64,000 nt of DNA from Chromatiales bacterium (GCA_014762505.1 JABURS010000041.1:89856-153855); one strand, 5' to 3'. Counted from the stretch's first letter, positions 51,767 through 63,949 are shown. Notes: generated from the letters alone by a model not told the origin. A program made the numbers and translations.

Positions 51767-52695
51767 ACGGCGCCATGCAGGCAGACGACTTCGGCAAGGT
51801 GGCGGTGCTCATGGGCGGCTGGTCCGCCGAGCGCGAGGTCTCGCTCAAGAGCGGACGCGCCGTCCTGGCCGCGCTGCTGGAAAACGGCGTGGACGCCCAC
51901 GGCATCGACGCCGGGCGCAACATCCTCTCGGTGCTGCCGGCCGGCGGCTACGACCGCGTCTTCATCGTCATGCACGGACGAGGTGGCGAGGACGGCGCGA
52001 TGCAGGGGGCGCTGGAGGTGCTGGACCTGCCCTACACCGGCAGCGGCGTGATGGCCTCGGCCCTGTGCATGGACAAGCTCATGACCAAGCGCCTCTGGCA
52101 GGGCGTAGGCCTGCCCACGCCGCGTCACGAGCTGCTGCACCATGACAGCGATTTCGCCGCCATCGTCGAGCGCCTGGGCCTGCCGCTGATCGTCAAGCCC
52201 GCGCTCGAGGGCTCGAGCATCGGCATGAGCCGGGTGGATCGCGCCGAGGACCTGGAGCCGGCCTACCGCACGGCGCGCGAATACGGCGAGCGGGTGTTCG
52301 TCGAGCAGTGGATCACCGGCGGCGAGTACACGGCGGCCATCCTCAACGGCGAGGCCCTGCCGCTGATCCGCCTGGAGACCCCGCACGCCTTTTACGACTA
52401 CGACGCCAAGTACCAGGCCAACGACACGCGCTACCACTGCCCCTGCGGCCTGTCCGCGGACGAGGAGGCCGAGATGCAGGCGCTGGCCATGCAGGCCTTC
52501 CATGCGGTGGGTGCGAGCGGCTGGGGCCGGGTGGACTTCATGCGCGACGCCGGGGGCCAGCCCTGGCTGATCGAGGTGAACACCGTGCCCGGGATGACCG
52601 ATCACTCGCTGGTGCCGATGGCGGCGCGCGAGGCCGGGATCGATTTCAACGCGCTGGTGATGCGGATACTCGCCACCAGCCTGGAACGTGGATGA
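51763..52695 (+). CDS. ddl: D-alanine:D-alanine ligase
   Basis: 310 residues of the ATP-grasp fold, DdlB type. Motifs: VLMGGWSAEREVSLKSG, HGRGGEDGAMQG, VKPALEGSSIGMSRV, the omega-loop FYDYDAKY and the metal ligands in IEVNTVPGMTDHSL. It makes D-Ala-D-Ala for MurF. It overlaps murB by four bases and ftsQ by eight. Confidence 0.96.
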
Positions 52696-53485
52696 GCGCG
52701 GCGTGCCGCGACGGGAGCGAACCAATGCGAAACGCCGAAAGCCGCAACAACGCATCGACCCGGCGCGGTTGCGCCGCTGGTCGTGGCGGGTGGGTGCGGG
52801 CGTGATGCTGCTCGCCGTCATCGCCGCCGCCTGGGCCGGGTTCGAGAAGCTGCGCGACCCGCGGACCCTGCCGGTGCAGCAGGTGCGCATCGAGGGCGAG
52901 TTCGCCCACCTGGACCGCGCCGAGCTCGAACGCGTGGCTGCGCCGCTGGTCGCCGGTGGGTTCTTCACCATCGACCTGCGCGAGGTGGAGACGGCGGTGG
53001 AGGCCCTGCCCTGGGTCTTCGATGCCAGCCTGCGCCGCGAGTGGCCGGGCACGCTGGTGCTGACCGTGAGCGAGCAGGTGGCCATCGCCCGCTGGGGCGA
53101 GGACGCCCTGCTCAATCCCTACGGGGAGCTGTTTACGCCGCCCCCGGCCAGCTTCCCGGAAGGGCTGCCCGAGCTGCATGGCCCGGCCGGCCAGCAGCGC
53201 CCGCTGATCGAGCGCTTCATCGAGGTCAGCAGGTTGTTGGAGACGGCGGGGCTGCAGCCGCGCGCCCTGATCGAGGACGAGCGCCGCGCCTGGCGGCTCA
53301 CGCTGGACAACGGTGTGGAGATGCTGCTCGGTCGCGAGGAATCGCTGGCGCGCCTCGAGCGCTTTGTCGCGGTCTATCCGCAGACGCTCGAGCGCAGGGC
53401 CGACGCACTGAAGCGTGTGGACCTGCGCTACACCAACGGATTTGCCGTGGCCTGGCGGGCAGAGACCCAGCCGGCCGCGCAGTAA
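52688..53485 (+). CDS. ftsQ: Cell division protein FtsQ
   Basis: 265 residues from GTG at 52688. A basic cytosolic tail of about 33 residues is followed by one membrane helix (about 35-53), a POTRA domain (PVQQVRIEGEFAHLDRAEL) and the beta domain (YGELFTPP, then KRVDLRYTNGFAVAW). FtsQ bridges early and late divisome proteins through FtsB and FtsL. The ATG at 52692 is out of frame, so GTG is required. Its start lies inside ddl. Confidence 0.93.
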   Translation: MDERGVPRRERTNAKRRKPQQRIDPARLRRWSWRVGAGVMLLAVIAAAWAGFEKLRDPRTLPVQQVRIEGEFAHLDRAELERVAAPLVAGGFFTIDLREVETAVEALPWVFDASLRREWPGTLVLTVSEQVAIARWGEDALLNPYGELFTPPPASFPEGLPELHGPAGQQRPLIERFIEVSRLLETAGLQPRALIEDERRAWRLTLDNGVEMLLGREESLARLERFVAVYPQTLERRADALKRVDLRYTNGFAVAWRAETQPAAQ

Positions 53486-53505
53486 GAAGAAGGGGATGAG
53501 ACGCG

Positions 53506-54741
53506 ATGTCCAAGAAGACTGAGAAAGGCATGATTGTCGGCCTCGATATCGGCACCTCCAAGGTGGTGGCCATCGTCGGCGAGGTGAACGACGAGAACCG
53601 GATCGAGATCATCGGTATCGGTTCGCACCCGTCGCGCGGCCTGAAGAAGGGCGTGGTGGTGAACATCGAGTCCACCGTGCAGTCGATCCAGCGTGCGATC
53701 GAGGAGGCGGAGCTGATGGCCGGCTGCCAGATTCACGCCGTGCATGCGGGTATCGCCGGCAGCCACGTGAAGAGCCTCAATTCGCACGGCATCGTGGCGA
53801 TCAAGGACAAGGAGGTGATGCCCACCGACGTGGATCGCGTGATCGATGCGGCCCGCGCCGTGGCCATTCCGGCCGACCAGCGCATCCTGCACATCCTGCC
53901 GCAGGAATTCATCATCGACGAACAGGAAGGCGTGCGCGAGCCGGTGGGCATGTCGGGCGTGCGCCTGGAGGCCAAGGTGCATCTCGTCACCGGCGCGGTT
54001 AGCGCGGCGCAGAACATCGTCAAGTGCGTGCGCCGCTGCGGGCTCGAAGTGGACGACATCATCCTCGAACAGCTCGCCTCCAGCCAGTCGGTGCTCACCG
54101 AGGACGAGAAGGAACTGGGCGTGTGCCTGGTGGACATCGGCGGCGGCACCACCGACCTGGCCGTGTTCACCGAAGGCGCGATCCGCCATACCGCCGTGAT
54201 CCCGATCGCCGGCGACCAGGTGACCAACGACATCGCCGTGGCCCTGCGCACGCCCACGCAGCACGCCGAGGAGATCAAGGTGAAGTACGCCTGTGCGCTG
54301 CGCCAGCTCGCCAATCCCGACGACACCATCGAGGTGCCCAGCGTGGGCGACCGTCCCCCGCGCCGCCTCTCGCGCCAGACCCTGGCCGAGGTGGTGGAGC
54401 CCCGGTACGAGGAGCTGCTCACGCTGGTGCAGGCCGAGCTGCGCCGCAGCGGTTTCGAGGACCTGGTGGCCGCGGGCATCGTGCTCACCGGCGGCTCGGC
54501 CAAGATGGAAGGCGTGATCGACCTGGCCGAAGAGGTCTTCCACATGCCGGTACGCCTGGGCGTGCCGCAGGGCGTGAGCGGGCTGGTGGACGTGGTCCGC
54601 AACCCGATCTACGCCACCGGCGTGGGGCTGCTGCTGTTTGCCCACCAGTGCCGCGGCAGCGGCGGGGTGGATATCCGCCACGAGGGCGGCTTCAACGGCG
54701 TGATGCGCCGCATGAAGAGCTGGTTTCAGGGGAATTTTTAA
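53506..54741 (+). CDS. ftsA: Cell division protein FtsA
   Basis: 411 residues, actin-like. Phosphate-1 loop GLDIGTSKVVAIVGEV, phosphate-2 VDIGGGTTDLAVF, adenosine loop VLTGGSAKMEGV, and the C-terminal amphipathic helix (GVMRRMKSWFQGNF) that tethers it to the membrane. FtsA anchors FtsZ filaments. It follows ftsQ by 20 bp with AAGAAGGGG as ribosome binding site. Confidence 0.97.
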   Translation: MSKKTEKGMIVGLDIGTSKVVAIVGEVNDENRIEIIGIGSHPSRGLKKGVVVNIESTVQSIQRAIEEAELMAGCQIHAVHAGIAGSHVKSLNSHGIVAIKDKEVMPTDVDRVIDAARAVAIPADQRILHILPQEFIIDEQEGVREPVGMSGVRLEAKVHLVTGAVSAAQNIVKCVRRCGLEVDDIILEQLASSQSVLTEDEKELGVCLVDIGGGTTDLAVFTEGAIRHTAVIPIAGDQVTNDIAVALRTPTQHAEEIKVKYACALRQLANPDDTIEVPSVGDRPPRRLSRQTLAEVVEPRYEELLTLVQAELRRSGFEDLVAAGIVLTGGSAKMEGVIDLAEEVFHMPVRLGVPQGVSGLVDVVRNPIYATGVGLLLFAHQCRGSGGVDIRHEGGFNGVMRRMKSWFQGNF

Positions 54742-54751
54742 GGGTCTGGGT

Positions 54752-54770
54752 CCTCCCGGTGTGCGGGAGG
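54752..54770 (+). other. Hairpin in the ftsA-ftsZ gap
   Basis: CCTCCCG and CGGGAGG form a perfect 7-bp stem with loop GTGTG, followed by GTTCTTTC. The T residues are interrupted, so it could be a weak terminator or attenuator, or an mRNA processing or stability element between ftsA and ftsZ. It is the only sizeable intercistronic structure in the dcw cluster. Confidence 0.45.
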
Positions 54771-54813
54771 GTTCTTTCAATGGCACAAGAGTGACACCAA
54801 GAGGAGAATCATC

Positions 54814-55977
54814 ATGTTCGAGCTGATGGACAACTACGCACAGAACGCCGTGATCAAGGTCATCGGCGTCGGCGGCGGCGGTGGCAACGCCGTCCAACAC
54901 ATGGTCAAGGCCAACATCGAGGGCGTGGATTTCATCTGCGCCAACACCGATGCGCAGGCCCTGAAGAACGTGGCGGCCCGCACCACGCTGCAACTGGGCA
55001 ACAACATCACCAAGGGCCTTGGTGCCGGTGCCGATCCGAACGTGGGCCGCGAGGCCGCGCTGGAGGATCGCGAGCGCATCCAGGAGTGCATCCAGGGGGC
55101 GGACATGCTCTTCATCACCGCCGGCATGGGTGGTGGTACCGGCACCGGCGGGGCGCCGGTGGTGGCCCAGGTCGCCAAGGAGATGGGCATCCTCACCGTG
55201 GCCGTGGTCACCAAGCCCTTCCCCTTCGAGGGCGCCAAGCGCATGCATATCGCCAAGCAGGGCATGGAGGAGCTGTCCAAGTACGTGGACTCGCTCATCA
55301 CCATCCCGAACGAGAAGCTGCTGACGGTGCTGGGCAAGGGCGTGAGCCTGCTGGACGCCTTCTCCGCCGCCAACGACGTGCTGTTGGGTGCCACCCAGGG
55401 CATCGCCGAGCTGATCACCCGCCCGGGCCTGATCAACGTCGACTTCGCCGACGTGCGCACCGTCATGTCCGAGATGGGCATGGCCATGATGGGCACCGGT
55501 TCGGCCAGTGGCGAGGGCCGTGCCCGCGAGGCCGCCGAGGCCGCGATCTCCAGCCCGCTGCTGGAGGACGTGAACATCGCCGGGGCCAAGGGCATCCTGG
55601 TGAACGTGACCGCGGGCCTGGATCTCTCCATCGGTGAGTTCGAGGAGGTGGGTGAGGCCGTTCGCGCCTTTGCCTCCGACGACGCCACCGTGGTGGTGGG
55701 TACCGTGATCGATCCGGAGATGAGCGACGAGCTGCGCGTGACCCTTGTGGCCACCGGCCTGGAGGGCAGTGGTGCCCGTGCGCCGCGCCCGGTCGAGAAG
55801 CCGGCAATGAAGGTGGTGGAGCGTCAGGCCGACGGCGAGGTCAACTACGAGAACCTCGAACGCCCCACCGTGATGCGCAAGCAGGCGGTGAACGGCGGCC
55901 CGGCCTACGACCCCCGCGGCGAGTTCGACATGGAGTACCTGGACATCCCGGCCTTCCTGCGCAAGCAGGCCGACTGA
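54814..55977 (+). CDS. ftsZ: Cell division GTPase FtsZ
   Basis: 387 residues, tubulin-like. Nucleotide loop VGGGGGNAV, the tubulin signature [15 protein letters not shown], the [12 protein letters not shown] region with the T7 catalytic residues, a linker, and the conserved C-terminal peptide [11 protein letters not shown] that binds FtsA and ZipA. It polymerises into the Z ring. AGAGGAG lies eight bases before the ATG, a strong site fitting high expression. It is the last gene of the dcw cluster proper. Confidence 0.98.
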   Translation: MFELMDNYAQNAVIKVIGVGGGGGNAVQHMVKANIEGVDFICANTDAQALKNVAARTTLQLGNNITKGLGAGADPNVGREAALEDRERIQECIQGADMLFITAGMGGGTGTGGAPVVAQVAKEMGILTVAVVTKPFPFEGAKRMHIAKQGMEELSKYVDSLITIPNEKLLTVLGKGVSLLDAFSAANDVLLGATQGIAELITRPGLINVDFADVRTVMSEMGMAMMGTGSASGEGRAREAAEAAISSPLLEDVNIAGAKGILVNVTAGLDLSIGEFEEVGEAVRAFASDDATVVVGTVIDPEMSDELRVTLVATGLEGSGARAPRPVEKPAMKVVERQADGEVNYENLERPTVMRKQAVNGGPAYDPRGEFDMEYLDIPAFLRKQAD

Positions 55978-56223
55978 CCCGGGAGACAGGTGCGCGAAGT
56001 GTGCGCGGGTGCCGGTTATGCCCGAGGGAACGCGCTAGCATGCGCTGGGCCCGGCGACAGCGATTGGCCGCGGGATTGCACAAACCCGATGCGATTCTCC
56101 TCGAATGTGCCATAATGGTGCGGTTTCGAGGCCAATCAGCGCACAATGGCGCCATTTCGCCGCATGGCGGACTGGCCCGCTTATTGCGACAAGACCAAGA
56201 CACCTGCAGCGGGATGCGAGAGA

Positions 56224-57144
56224 TTGATTAGCCAGCGCACACTGAAGAACACGATCCGGGCGACCGGCGTCGGCCTGCACACCGGGGAACAGATTGTCCT
56301 GACCCTGAGGCCGGCACCGGTGGATACCGGTATCGTGTTCCGGCGCGTCGATCTCGAGGTGCCGGTGGCGATCCCCGCGCATCCCGACAATGTCTGCGAC
56401 ACGCCGCTGTCCACCACCCTGGGGGCGGGCGGCGCCCGGGTTTCCACGGTCGAGCACCTGCTCTCGGCGCTCTCCGGCCTGGGGATCGACAATCTCTACG
56501 TCGATCTCAGCGCGGGGGAGGTGCCCATCATGGACGGCAGCGCCAGCCCCTTCGTCTTTCTCATCCAGTCCGCCGGCATCCAGGAGCAGTCTGCACCCAA
56601 GCATTTCATCCGCATCAAACGTCGCCTGCGGGTGGAGGACGGGGACTGCTGGGCCCAGCTCGAGCCCTTCGACGGCTTCAAGGTCGGCTTCACCATCGAT
56701 TTCGATCATCCGGTGTTTCGCCAGAGCGGCCAGCAGGCCGAGCTGGATTTTGCCGCCACCTCCTTCGTCCGCGAGATCAGCCGGGCCCGCACCTTTGGTT
56801 TCATGCGCGACATCGAGCAGCTGCGCGAGCGCCAGCTGGCCCTGGGTGGCAGTCTCGAGAATGCCGTGATGCTGGACGATCAGCGCGTGCTCAACGAGGA
56901 TGGGCTGCGTTACGAGGACGAGTTCGTCAAGCACAAGATCCTCGATGCCATCGGCGATCTCTATCTGCTGGGACACAGCCTGATCGGCGCCTATGGCGGC
57001 CACAAGGCCGGCAGTGCCCTCAACCACCGGTTGCTGCGCACGTTGCTGGCGGATGAAACGGCCTGGGAGCAGGTGAGCTTCGAGGACGTGCGGCACACCC
57101 CGCGTTCCTATCGCCAGGGCATCGGGGTGGCGGCCCCGGCCTGA
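56224..57144 (+). CDS. lpxC: UDP-3-O-acyl-N-acetylglucosamine deacetylase
   Basis: 306 residues when started at TTG 56224, giving [22 protein letters not shown], which matches E. coli LpxC (MIKQRTLKR..., 305 residues). The ORF is open upstream to 56146, but the extra 26 residues match nothing in the family. Zinc ligands are in [10 protein letters not shown] and [12 protein letters not shown], with the catalytic His nearer the C terminus. LpxC catalyses the committed step of lipid A synthesis. The 246-bp gap after ftsZ holds a CATAAT -10-like box (56111-56116) without a clear -35, and a 10-bp palindrome ATGGCGCCAT at 56146-56155. Confidence 0.94.
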   Translation: MISQRTLKNTIRATGVGLHTGEQIVLTLRPAPVDTGIVFRRVDLEVPVAIPAHPDNVCDTPLSTTLGAGGARVSTVEHLLSALSGLGIDNLYVDLSAGEVPIMDGSASPFVFLIQSAGIQEQSAPKHFIRIKRRLRVEDGDCWAQLEPFDGFKVGFTIDFDHPVFRQSGQQAELDFAATSFVREISRARTFGFMRDIEQLRERQLALGGSLENAVMLDDQRVLNEDGLRYEDEFVKHKILDAIGDLYLLGHSLIGAYGGHKAGSALNHRLLRTLLADETAWEQVSFEDVRHTPRSYRQGIGVAAPA

Positions 57145-57162
57145 AGCCGGGCGGCAGTCCCG

Positions 57163-57594
57163 TCAGTCATCGCCGCGCGGGGCGCGGCGGGCGAGTTTCT
57201 GTAGGGCGGCCCGGAGTTCCGGGTCGTCGGTGGCGCCGGCGGCGCGTTCCAGCGCCCGGCCGCTTTCGCGGCTGAGGCTCAGTCGGCGGCGCGGGGGGTC
57301 GCGGGTGACGCGCGGGGCGGCGATGCGCACACGGCATTTTTTCAGGGCCAGGCCGTACTCGGCACCGTATTCGGCGTTGATCTGCTTGAGGATCTCGCGC
57401 TGCAGATAGCGCAGCTGCGAGGCCCAGGTGCTGGCATCGGTGACCAGGGTGAGTTCCTGATCGCGTATGCCGGCCGCCCAGCAATGCTCCCCGAGCGGCG
57501 CCGGCAGCAGGCCGCGCAGGCTGAAGTTCAGCCGTTCCAGCAGGCGGGCCTGCTCGAGCAGTCTGGGGGCGAGAAGTCGGTTGAGTGGGTGCAT
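57163..57594 (-). CDS. dciA: DUF721 family protein, DciA-like helicase-loading factor
   Basis: 143 residues. The N-terminal ~100 residues match DUF721: LLEQARLLERLNFSLRGLLP, then DQELTLVTDASTWASQLRYLQREIL, a KH-like fold, followed by a basic, Arg-rich tail. DciA proteins help load the replicative helicase in bacteria lacking DnaC. The position between lpxC and secA, on the opposite strand, is the usual one in gammaproteobacteria outside the enterics. It is convergent with lpxC and divergent from the M23 gene. Confidence 0.82.
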   Translation of the reverse strand: MHPLNRLLAPRLLEQARLLERLNFSLRGLLPAPLGEHCWAAGIRDQELTLVTDASTWASQLRYLQREILKQINAEYGAEYGLALKKCRVRIAAPRVTRDPPRRRLSLSRESGRALERAAGATDDPELRAALQKLARRAPRGDD

Positions 57595-57619
57595 CGGGCT
57601 GACGAATGACCTGGATCAG

Positions 57620-57636
57620 GCGGGCCGGTGGCCCGC
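57620..57636. repeat. Perfect inverted repeat between dciA and the M23 peptidase gene
   Basis: GCGGGCC and GGCCCGC form a 7-bp dyad around GGT in the 163-bp divergent gap. A TAGAAT (57646-57651) lies just to the right and could be a -10 box for the M23 gene, but no -35 is visible. The dyad may be an operator serving either gene. Confidence 0.3.
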
Positions 57637-57757
57637 AAACGGGGTTAGAATCGTGTTCTGCATCACGCAGGGGGGCGCCGCCGAAGGTTTCCCCGGGCGG
57701 ATGATACGGGTATTCTAGCCCCATGCGGAGAAAGCTGCAGTTTCACTGGATGGATCG

Positions 57758-58666
57758 ATGAATATCATTTTCTGCTCCAAGAAGGGGGCCGCGCCGCGCA
57801 GCGTCCATTTCACGCACTGGGCCCATTTCCTGATCCCGGTGGTGATGGTCTCGCTGTTTGCCGGTGGCCTGCTGGGGCTCGGGTACTACCTGGGTAGCAG
57901 CAAGGCCCCGACCGAGCGGGTCGCCCGCTGGGAGGTCGAGCTCAAGCAGCAGCGCCTGCAGATCGAGGAGGCCCGTAACCTCACCCAGGCGAACATCGAT
58001 GCGCTCACCCAGCGTCTCGGGCAGCTACAGGGGCACGTCACCCGCCTCAACGCCCTGGGCAGCAAGCTGGTGAAGATGGCCGATATCGATGCATCGGAAT
58101 TCGACTTCGGCAGCCCGCCGGCGCTGGGCGGTCCCGAGGAGGCCCTGGCCGATGGCGGCCTCAATGCCCCGGACCTCGTTGCGGCCATCGACCAGCTGGC
58201 GGCCCAGATCCAGGACCGCGAGCAGCAGTTGCAGGTACTGGACCAGGTCATCATGACCCGGTCGCTGCAGAAAGAGGTCTACCCCAAGGGACGCCCGATC
58301 GTGAAGGGCTGGACCTCCTCCTACTACGGTGTACGATCCGATCCCTTCACCGGCAAGCCCGCCATGCACAACGGCATGGATTTCGCCGGCAAGCACGGCT
58401 CCGACGTGGTCGCAGTGGCCGGCGGAGTCGTGACCTGGTCCGGCAAGCGCTGGGGCTACGGCAATCTGGTCGAGATCAATCACGGTAACGGCTATGTCAC
58501 CCGCTACGCGCACAATTCCGAACACCTGGTCGAGGTGGGCGAGGCGGTGAAGAAGGGGCAGGTCGTCGCCAGAATGGGCACCAGTGGCCGCTCCACCGGC
58601 CCGCATGTGCACTTCGAGGTGCTGCACAACGGCCGGCATGTCGATCCTGCCAAGTTCCTGAACTGA
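57758..58666 (+). CDS. M23/LytM-family peptidase or amidase activator
   Basis: 302 residues: a short N-terminal cytosolic segment, one membrane anchor (about 24-48), a coiled-coil region (about 60-110), and a C-terminal M23 domain with zinc motifs HNGMDFAG (HxxxD) and HVHFEV (HxH), the SYYGVRSDPFTG start and GTSGRSTGPH. The metal site is intact, so it is probably an active endopeptidase rather than a degenerate EnvC-like activator. It lies upstream of secA, and a 7-bp hairpin follows its stop. Confidence 0.9.
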   Translation: MNIIFCSKKGAAPRSVHFTHWAHFLIPVVMVSLFAGGLLGLGYYLGSSKAPTERVARWEVELKQQRLQIEEARNLTQANIDALTQRLGQLQGHVTRLNALGSKLVKMADIDASEFDFGSPPALGGPEEALADGGLNAPDLVAAIDQLAAQIQDREQQLQVLDQVIMTRSLQKEVYPKGRPIVKGWTSSYYGVRSDPFTGKPAMHNGMDFAGKHGSDVVAVAGGVVTWSGKRWGYGNLVEINHGNGYVTRYAHNSEHLVEVGEAVKKGQVVARMGTSGRSTGPHVHFEVLHNGRHVDPAKFLN

Positions 58667-58683
58667 TGTCCGGTTGCGGACAT
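58666..58683 (+). other. Hairpin directly after the M23 peptidase stop codon
   Basis: ATGTCCG and CGGACAT form a perfect 7-bp stem with loop GTTG, beginning on the last base of the stop codon. It is followed by TCCCCC, not a T tract, so it is at best a weak or Rho-assisted terminator. Confidence 0.4.
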
Positions 58684-58755
58684 TCCCCCGATGGGTGCGA
58701 TGGGCTGCCAGCCTGCGCGCCGGGAGGGGCCCTGCCTACCGCCAGCCCACATGCC

Positions 58756-58783
58756 TTGATAGCGGGGGTGAAGCCGGTAAAAT
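58756..58783 (+). promoter_or_regulatory. secA: Candidate secA promoter
   Basis: TTGATA (58756-58761) and TAAAAT (58778-58783) match sigma70 boxes at 5 of 6 positions each, 16 bp apart. The start near 58790 gives a 5' leader of about 180 nt. The 304-bp gap between the M23 gene and secA (58667-58970) holds this promoter and no convincing small gene; no SecM-like arrest peptide was recognised. Confidence 0.65.
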
Positions 58784-58970
58784 AGTCCGCGCTTCGCCTG
58801 CCCTGGCGGCCATCACCGCGCAGCAGGGCGAGCCGGCCACCCGCCACCACCCGGGTGCGACGGCTGCCGGTGCCATTGGCACGGCCGCCCGTGCGGATGA
58901 TTCGGTGCCTCTGCGTCTTCCCGCCCAGACATAACCAAACACAGACAAGCATCAGGAAGCCACTTTATTT

Positions 58971-61685
<2,715 letters not shown>

Positions 61686-61698
61686 GCGCAGCGTTCGC

Positions 61699-61730
61699 CC
61701 CGGCCGCCGCCCGCGGCCGGGCATTATTTG
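61699..61730 (+). terminator. Terminator-like hairpin after secA
   Basis: A perfect 9-bp GC stem (61699-61707 with 61713-61721) with loop CGCCC, followed by CATTATTTG. The T run is broken, but the stem is strong and the place, 13 bases after the secA stop, fits a terminator before argJ. Confidence 0.6.
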
Positions 61731-61752
61731 TTCTGGTTCTCTGAGGTGTCCT

Positions 61753-62964
61753 ATGGCAGTTGGGCTTGAGGCTCCCCCGTCGCTGCTGCCGGTGGCCGGC
61801 GTGCGCCTGGCCGCGGTGGAGGCGGGCATCCGTTATCGCAACCGGCGCGACCTGGTGCTGCTGGAACTGGCCGAGGGGAGTACGGCGGCCGCGGTGTTCA
61901 CGCGCAATGCCTTTCGCGCCGCTCCCGTGCTGGTGGCCGAGGCGCATCTGGCCGCCGCCGCGCCGCGCTACCTGCTCATCAACTCGGGCAACGCCAATGC
62001 CGGCACCGGCCAGCCGGGGCTGGATGCCGCAAAGGCCTCCTGCCAGGCCCTGGCCGAGGCGGCCGGGTGCCGGGCCGAGGAGGTGCTGCCGTTCTCCACG
62101 GGCGTGATCGGCGAACCCCTGCCGGTGGAACGCATCGCCCAGGCCCTGCCATCGGCGGTCGCGGCCCTGGCCGAGGATGCGTGGATGGATGCGGCCCGCG
62201 GCATCATGACCACCGACACCCTGCCCAAGGGCGTCTCGCGCCAGGTCGAGATCGACGGCCGTACCGTGACCCTCACCGGGATCGCCAAGGGCTCTGGCAT
62301 GATCCATCCGGACATGGCCACCATGCTGGCCTATGTGGCCACCGACGCGGCCCTGCCGGCCGACGTGCTCGGGCAGTGTCTGCGCCTGGCCGCCGACCGC
62401 TCCTTCAATGCCGTGACCGTGGACGGCGACACCTCCACCAACGACGCCTGCGTGCTCGCCGCCACCGGCAAGGCGGGTGTGACGATCGACGAGGGGGCTG
62501 GGCTGGATGCCTTCCAGGCGGCGCTGGACGCCGTCTGCATGCAGCTGGCCCAGGCCATCGTGCGCGATGGCGAGGGGGCGACCAAGTTCGTCACCATCGA
62601 CGTCCTGGGTGCCACCAGCGAGGCGGAGGCGCGGCAGGTGGGCTTTACCATCGCGCACTCGCCGCTGGTGAAGACCGCGCTGTTCGCCAGCGATCCCAAC
62701 TGGGGGCGCATCCTCGCCGCCGTGGGCCGGGCCGGCCTGGACGACCTGGACGTGAACCGCATCGACATCCACCTGGGCGAGGTGCGCATCGTGCGCGGCG
62801 GCGGGCGCGACCCGGACTACACCGAGGCCCAGGGGCAGTCGGTGATGGCGCAGGCCGAGATCCCGATCCGTGTCGAGCTCAACCGGGGCGAGGCCTGTGC
62901 GCGCATCTGGACGACGGACCTTTCCCATGAGTACGTGCGCATCAACGCCGAGTACCGCAGCTGA
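61753..62964 (+). CDS. argJ: Bifunctional ornithine acetyltransferase/N-acetylglutamate synthase
   Basis: 403 residues of the ArgJ Ntn-like family. The self-cleavage site and nucleophile is Thr190 in KGSGMIHPDMATMLAY, splitting the chain into alpha and beta subunits. Other landmarks are NSGNANAGTG, STGVIGEPLP and DGDTSTND. It transfers acetyl from N-acetylornithine to glutamate, recycling the acetyl group in arginine synthesis. Mono- or bifunctionality cannot be judged from sequence alone. The MutT/ThiE gene follows by 19 nt. Confidence 0.95.
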   Translation: MAVGLEAPPSLLPVAGVRLAAVEAGIRYRNRRDLVLLELAEGSTAAAVFTRNAFRAAPVLVAEAHLAAAAPRYLLINSGNANAGTGQPGLDAAKASCQALAEAAGCRAEEVLPFSTGVIGEPLPVERIAQALPSAVAALAEDAWMDAARGIMTTDTLPKGVSRQVEIDGRTVTLTGIAKGSGMIHPDMATMLAYVATDAALPADVLGQCLRLAADRSFNAVTVDGDTSTNDACVLAATGKAGVTIDEGAGLDAFQAALDAVCMQLAQAIVRDGEGATKFVTIDVLGATSEAEARQVGFTIAHSPLVKTALFASDPNWGRILAAVGRAGLDDLDVNRIDIHLGEVRIVRGGGRDPDYTEAQGQSVMAQAEIPIRVELNRGEACARIWTTDLSHEYVRINAEYRS

Positions 62965-62983
62965 GCAGGGCGCATCGCCCGTG

Positions 62984-63949
62984 ATGCCCGAGCATCTTCA
63001 CGTCGTCGCCGCCGCGATCCGCAACGCGGCCGGCGAGTACCTGCTCACCCGGCGCGGCGACCATCAGCATCAGGGTGGCCTGTGGGAGTTCCCGGGCGGC
63101 AAGGTCGAGCCCGGCGAGACGCGCGAGGCCGCTCTAGCGCGGGAGCTGCAGGAAGAGCTGGGCATCGCCCCCCGACAGGCCCGCCCGTTGATCGGTATTC
63201 CCCATGCCTATGCCGACAAGCGGGTGTTTCTTGATGTCTGGCTGGTGGAGGCCTTCGACGGCGAGCCGCATCCGCACGAGGGGCAGCCCATGCGCTGGGT
63301 GCCAGGGGCCGAGCTGTCGCAGCTCGCGTTTCCGGCCGCCAATCGTCCCATCCTCACCGCCCTGGCCCTCCCGGCGCGTTACCTGATCACGCCCGAACCG
63401 GAAGCGGATGCGGTGTTTCTCGACCACCTGGAACAGGCGCTGGCCACGGGCATACACCTGGTACAGCTGCGCAGCCACACCTTGCCGGAGGCCGCGCTGG
63501 AAGCGCTTGCCGCACGCGCACTCGCGCTGGTGCATCGCCATGGCGGCCGCCTGCTGCTGAACAGCGACCCGGCACTGGCCCGGCGGGTGGGCGCCGACGG
63601 TGTCCACCTGAGCGCGGCCCGGTTGCGCTCCCTGGGTCCCGAGGCCGTGTCGTCGCTGCGCGCCGGGTCGGATGATTTCCTGGTCGCCGCGTCCTGCCAC
63701 GACGCAGCAGAGCTTGCACGGGCTGCCGCCATCGGTGCCGACTTCGCCGTGCTGGCGCCGGTGGCCACCACCCGCACGCATCCGGAGGCCCGCCCGCTGG
63801 GCTGGGATGCCTTCGCGGACCTGGCCCGCGGCACCCCGCTGCCGGTCTATGCCCTGGGCGGCATGGGCGAGGCGGATCTGGCCGTAGCGCAGGCGCATGG
63901 CGCGCAGGGGATTGCCGCGATCCGGGCGCTGTGGCCCGGCGCGGTCTAG
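62984..63949 (+). CDS. Nudix hydrolase (MutT-like) fused to a ThiE-like domain
   Basis: 321 residues from ATG at 62984. Residues 1 to about 128 are a MutT-type Nudix domain with a complete Nudix box (GGKVEPGETREAALARELQE then ELGI). Residues about 135-320 are a thiamine-phosphate-synthase-like barrel (LITPEPEADAVFLDHLEQAL, HLVQLRSHTLPEAALEALA, and GADGVHLSAARL). The Nudix half should clear 8-oxo-dGTP; the ThiE-like half has an unproven role and may not make thiamine. This fusion is known in many proteobacteria, so it is a real family, not an assembly artefact. Confidence 0.9.
   Translation: MPEHLHVVAAAIRNAAGEYLLTRRGDHQHQGGLWEFPGGKVEPGETREAALARELQEELGIAPRQARPLIGIPHAYADKRVFLDVWLVEAFDGEPHPHEGQPMRWVPGAELSQLAFPAANRPILTALALPARYLITPEPEADAVFLDHLEQALATGIHLVQLRSHTLPEAALEALAARALALVHRHGGRLLLNSDPALARRVGADGVHLSAARLRSLGPEAVSSLRAGSDDFLVAASCHDAAELARAAAIGADFAVLAPVATTRTHPEARPLGWDAFADLARGTPLPVYALGGMGEADLAVAQAHGAQGIAAIRALWPGAV

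Noticed and set aside
58674..58934. 86-codon frame upstream of secA as a SecM candidate
   Set aside because: It starts before the inferred promoter, has no signal peptide and no arrest-like C-terminal motif.
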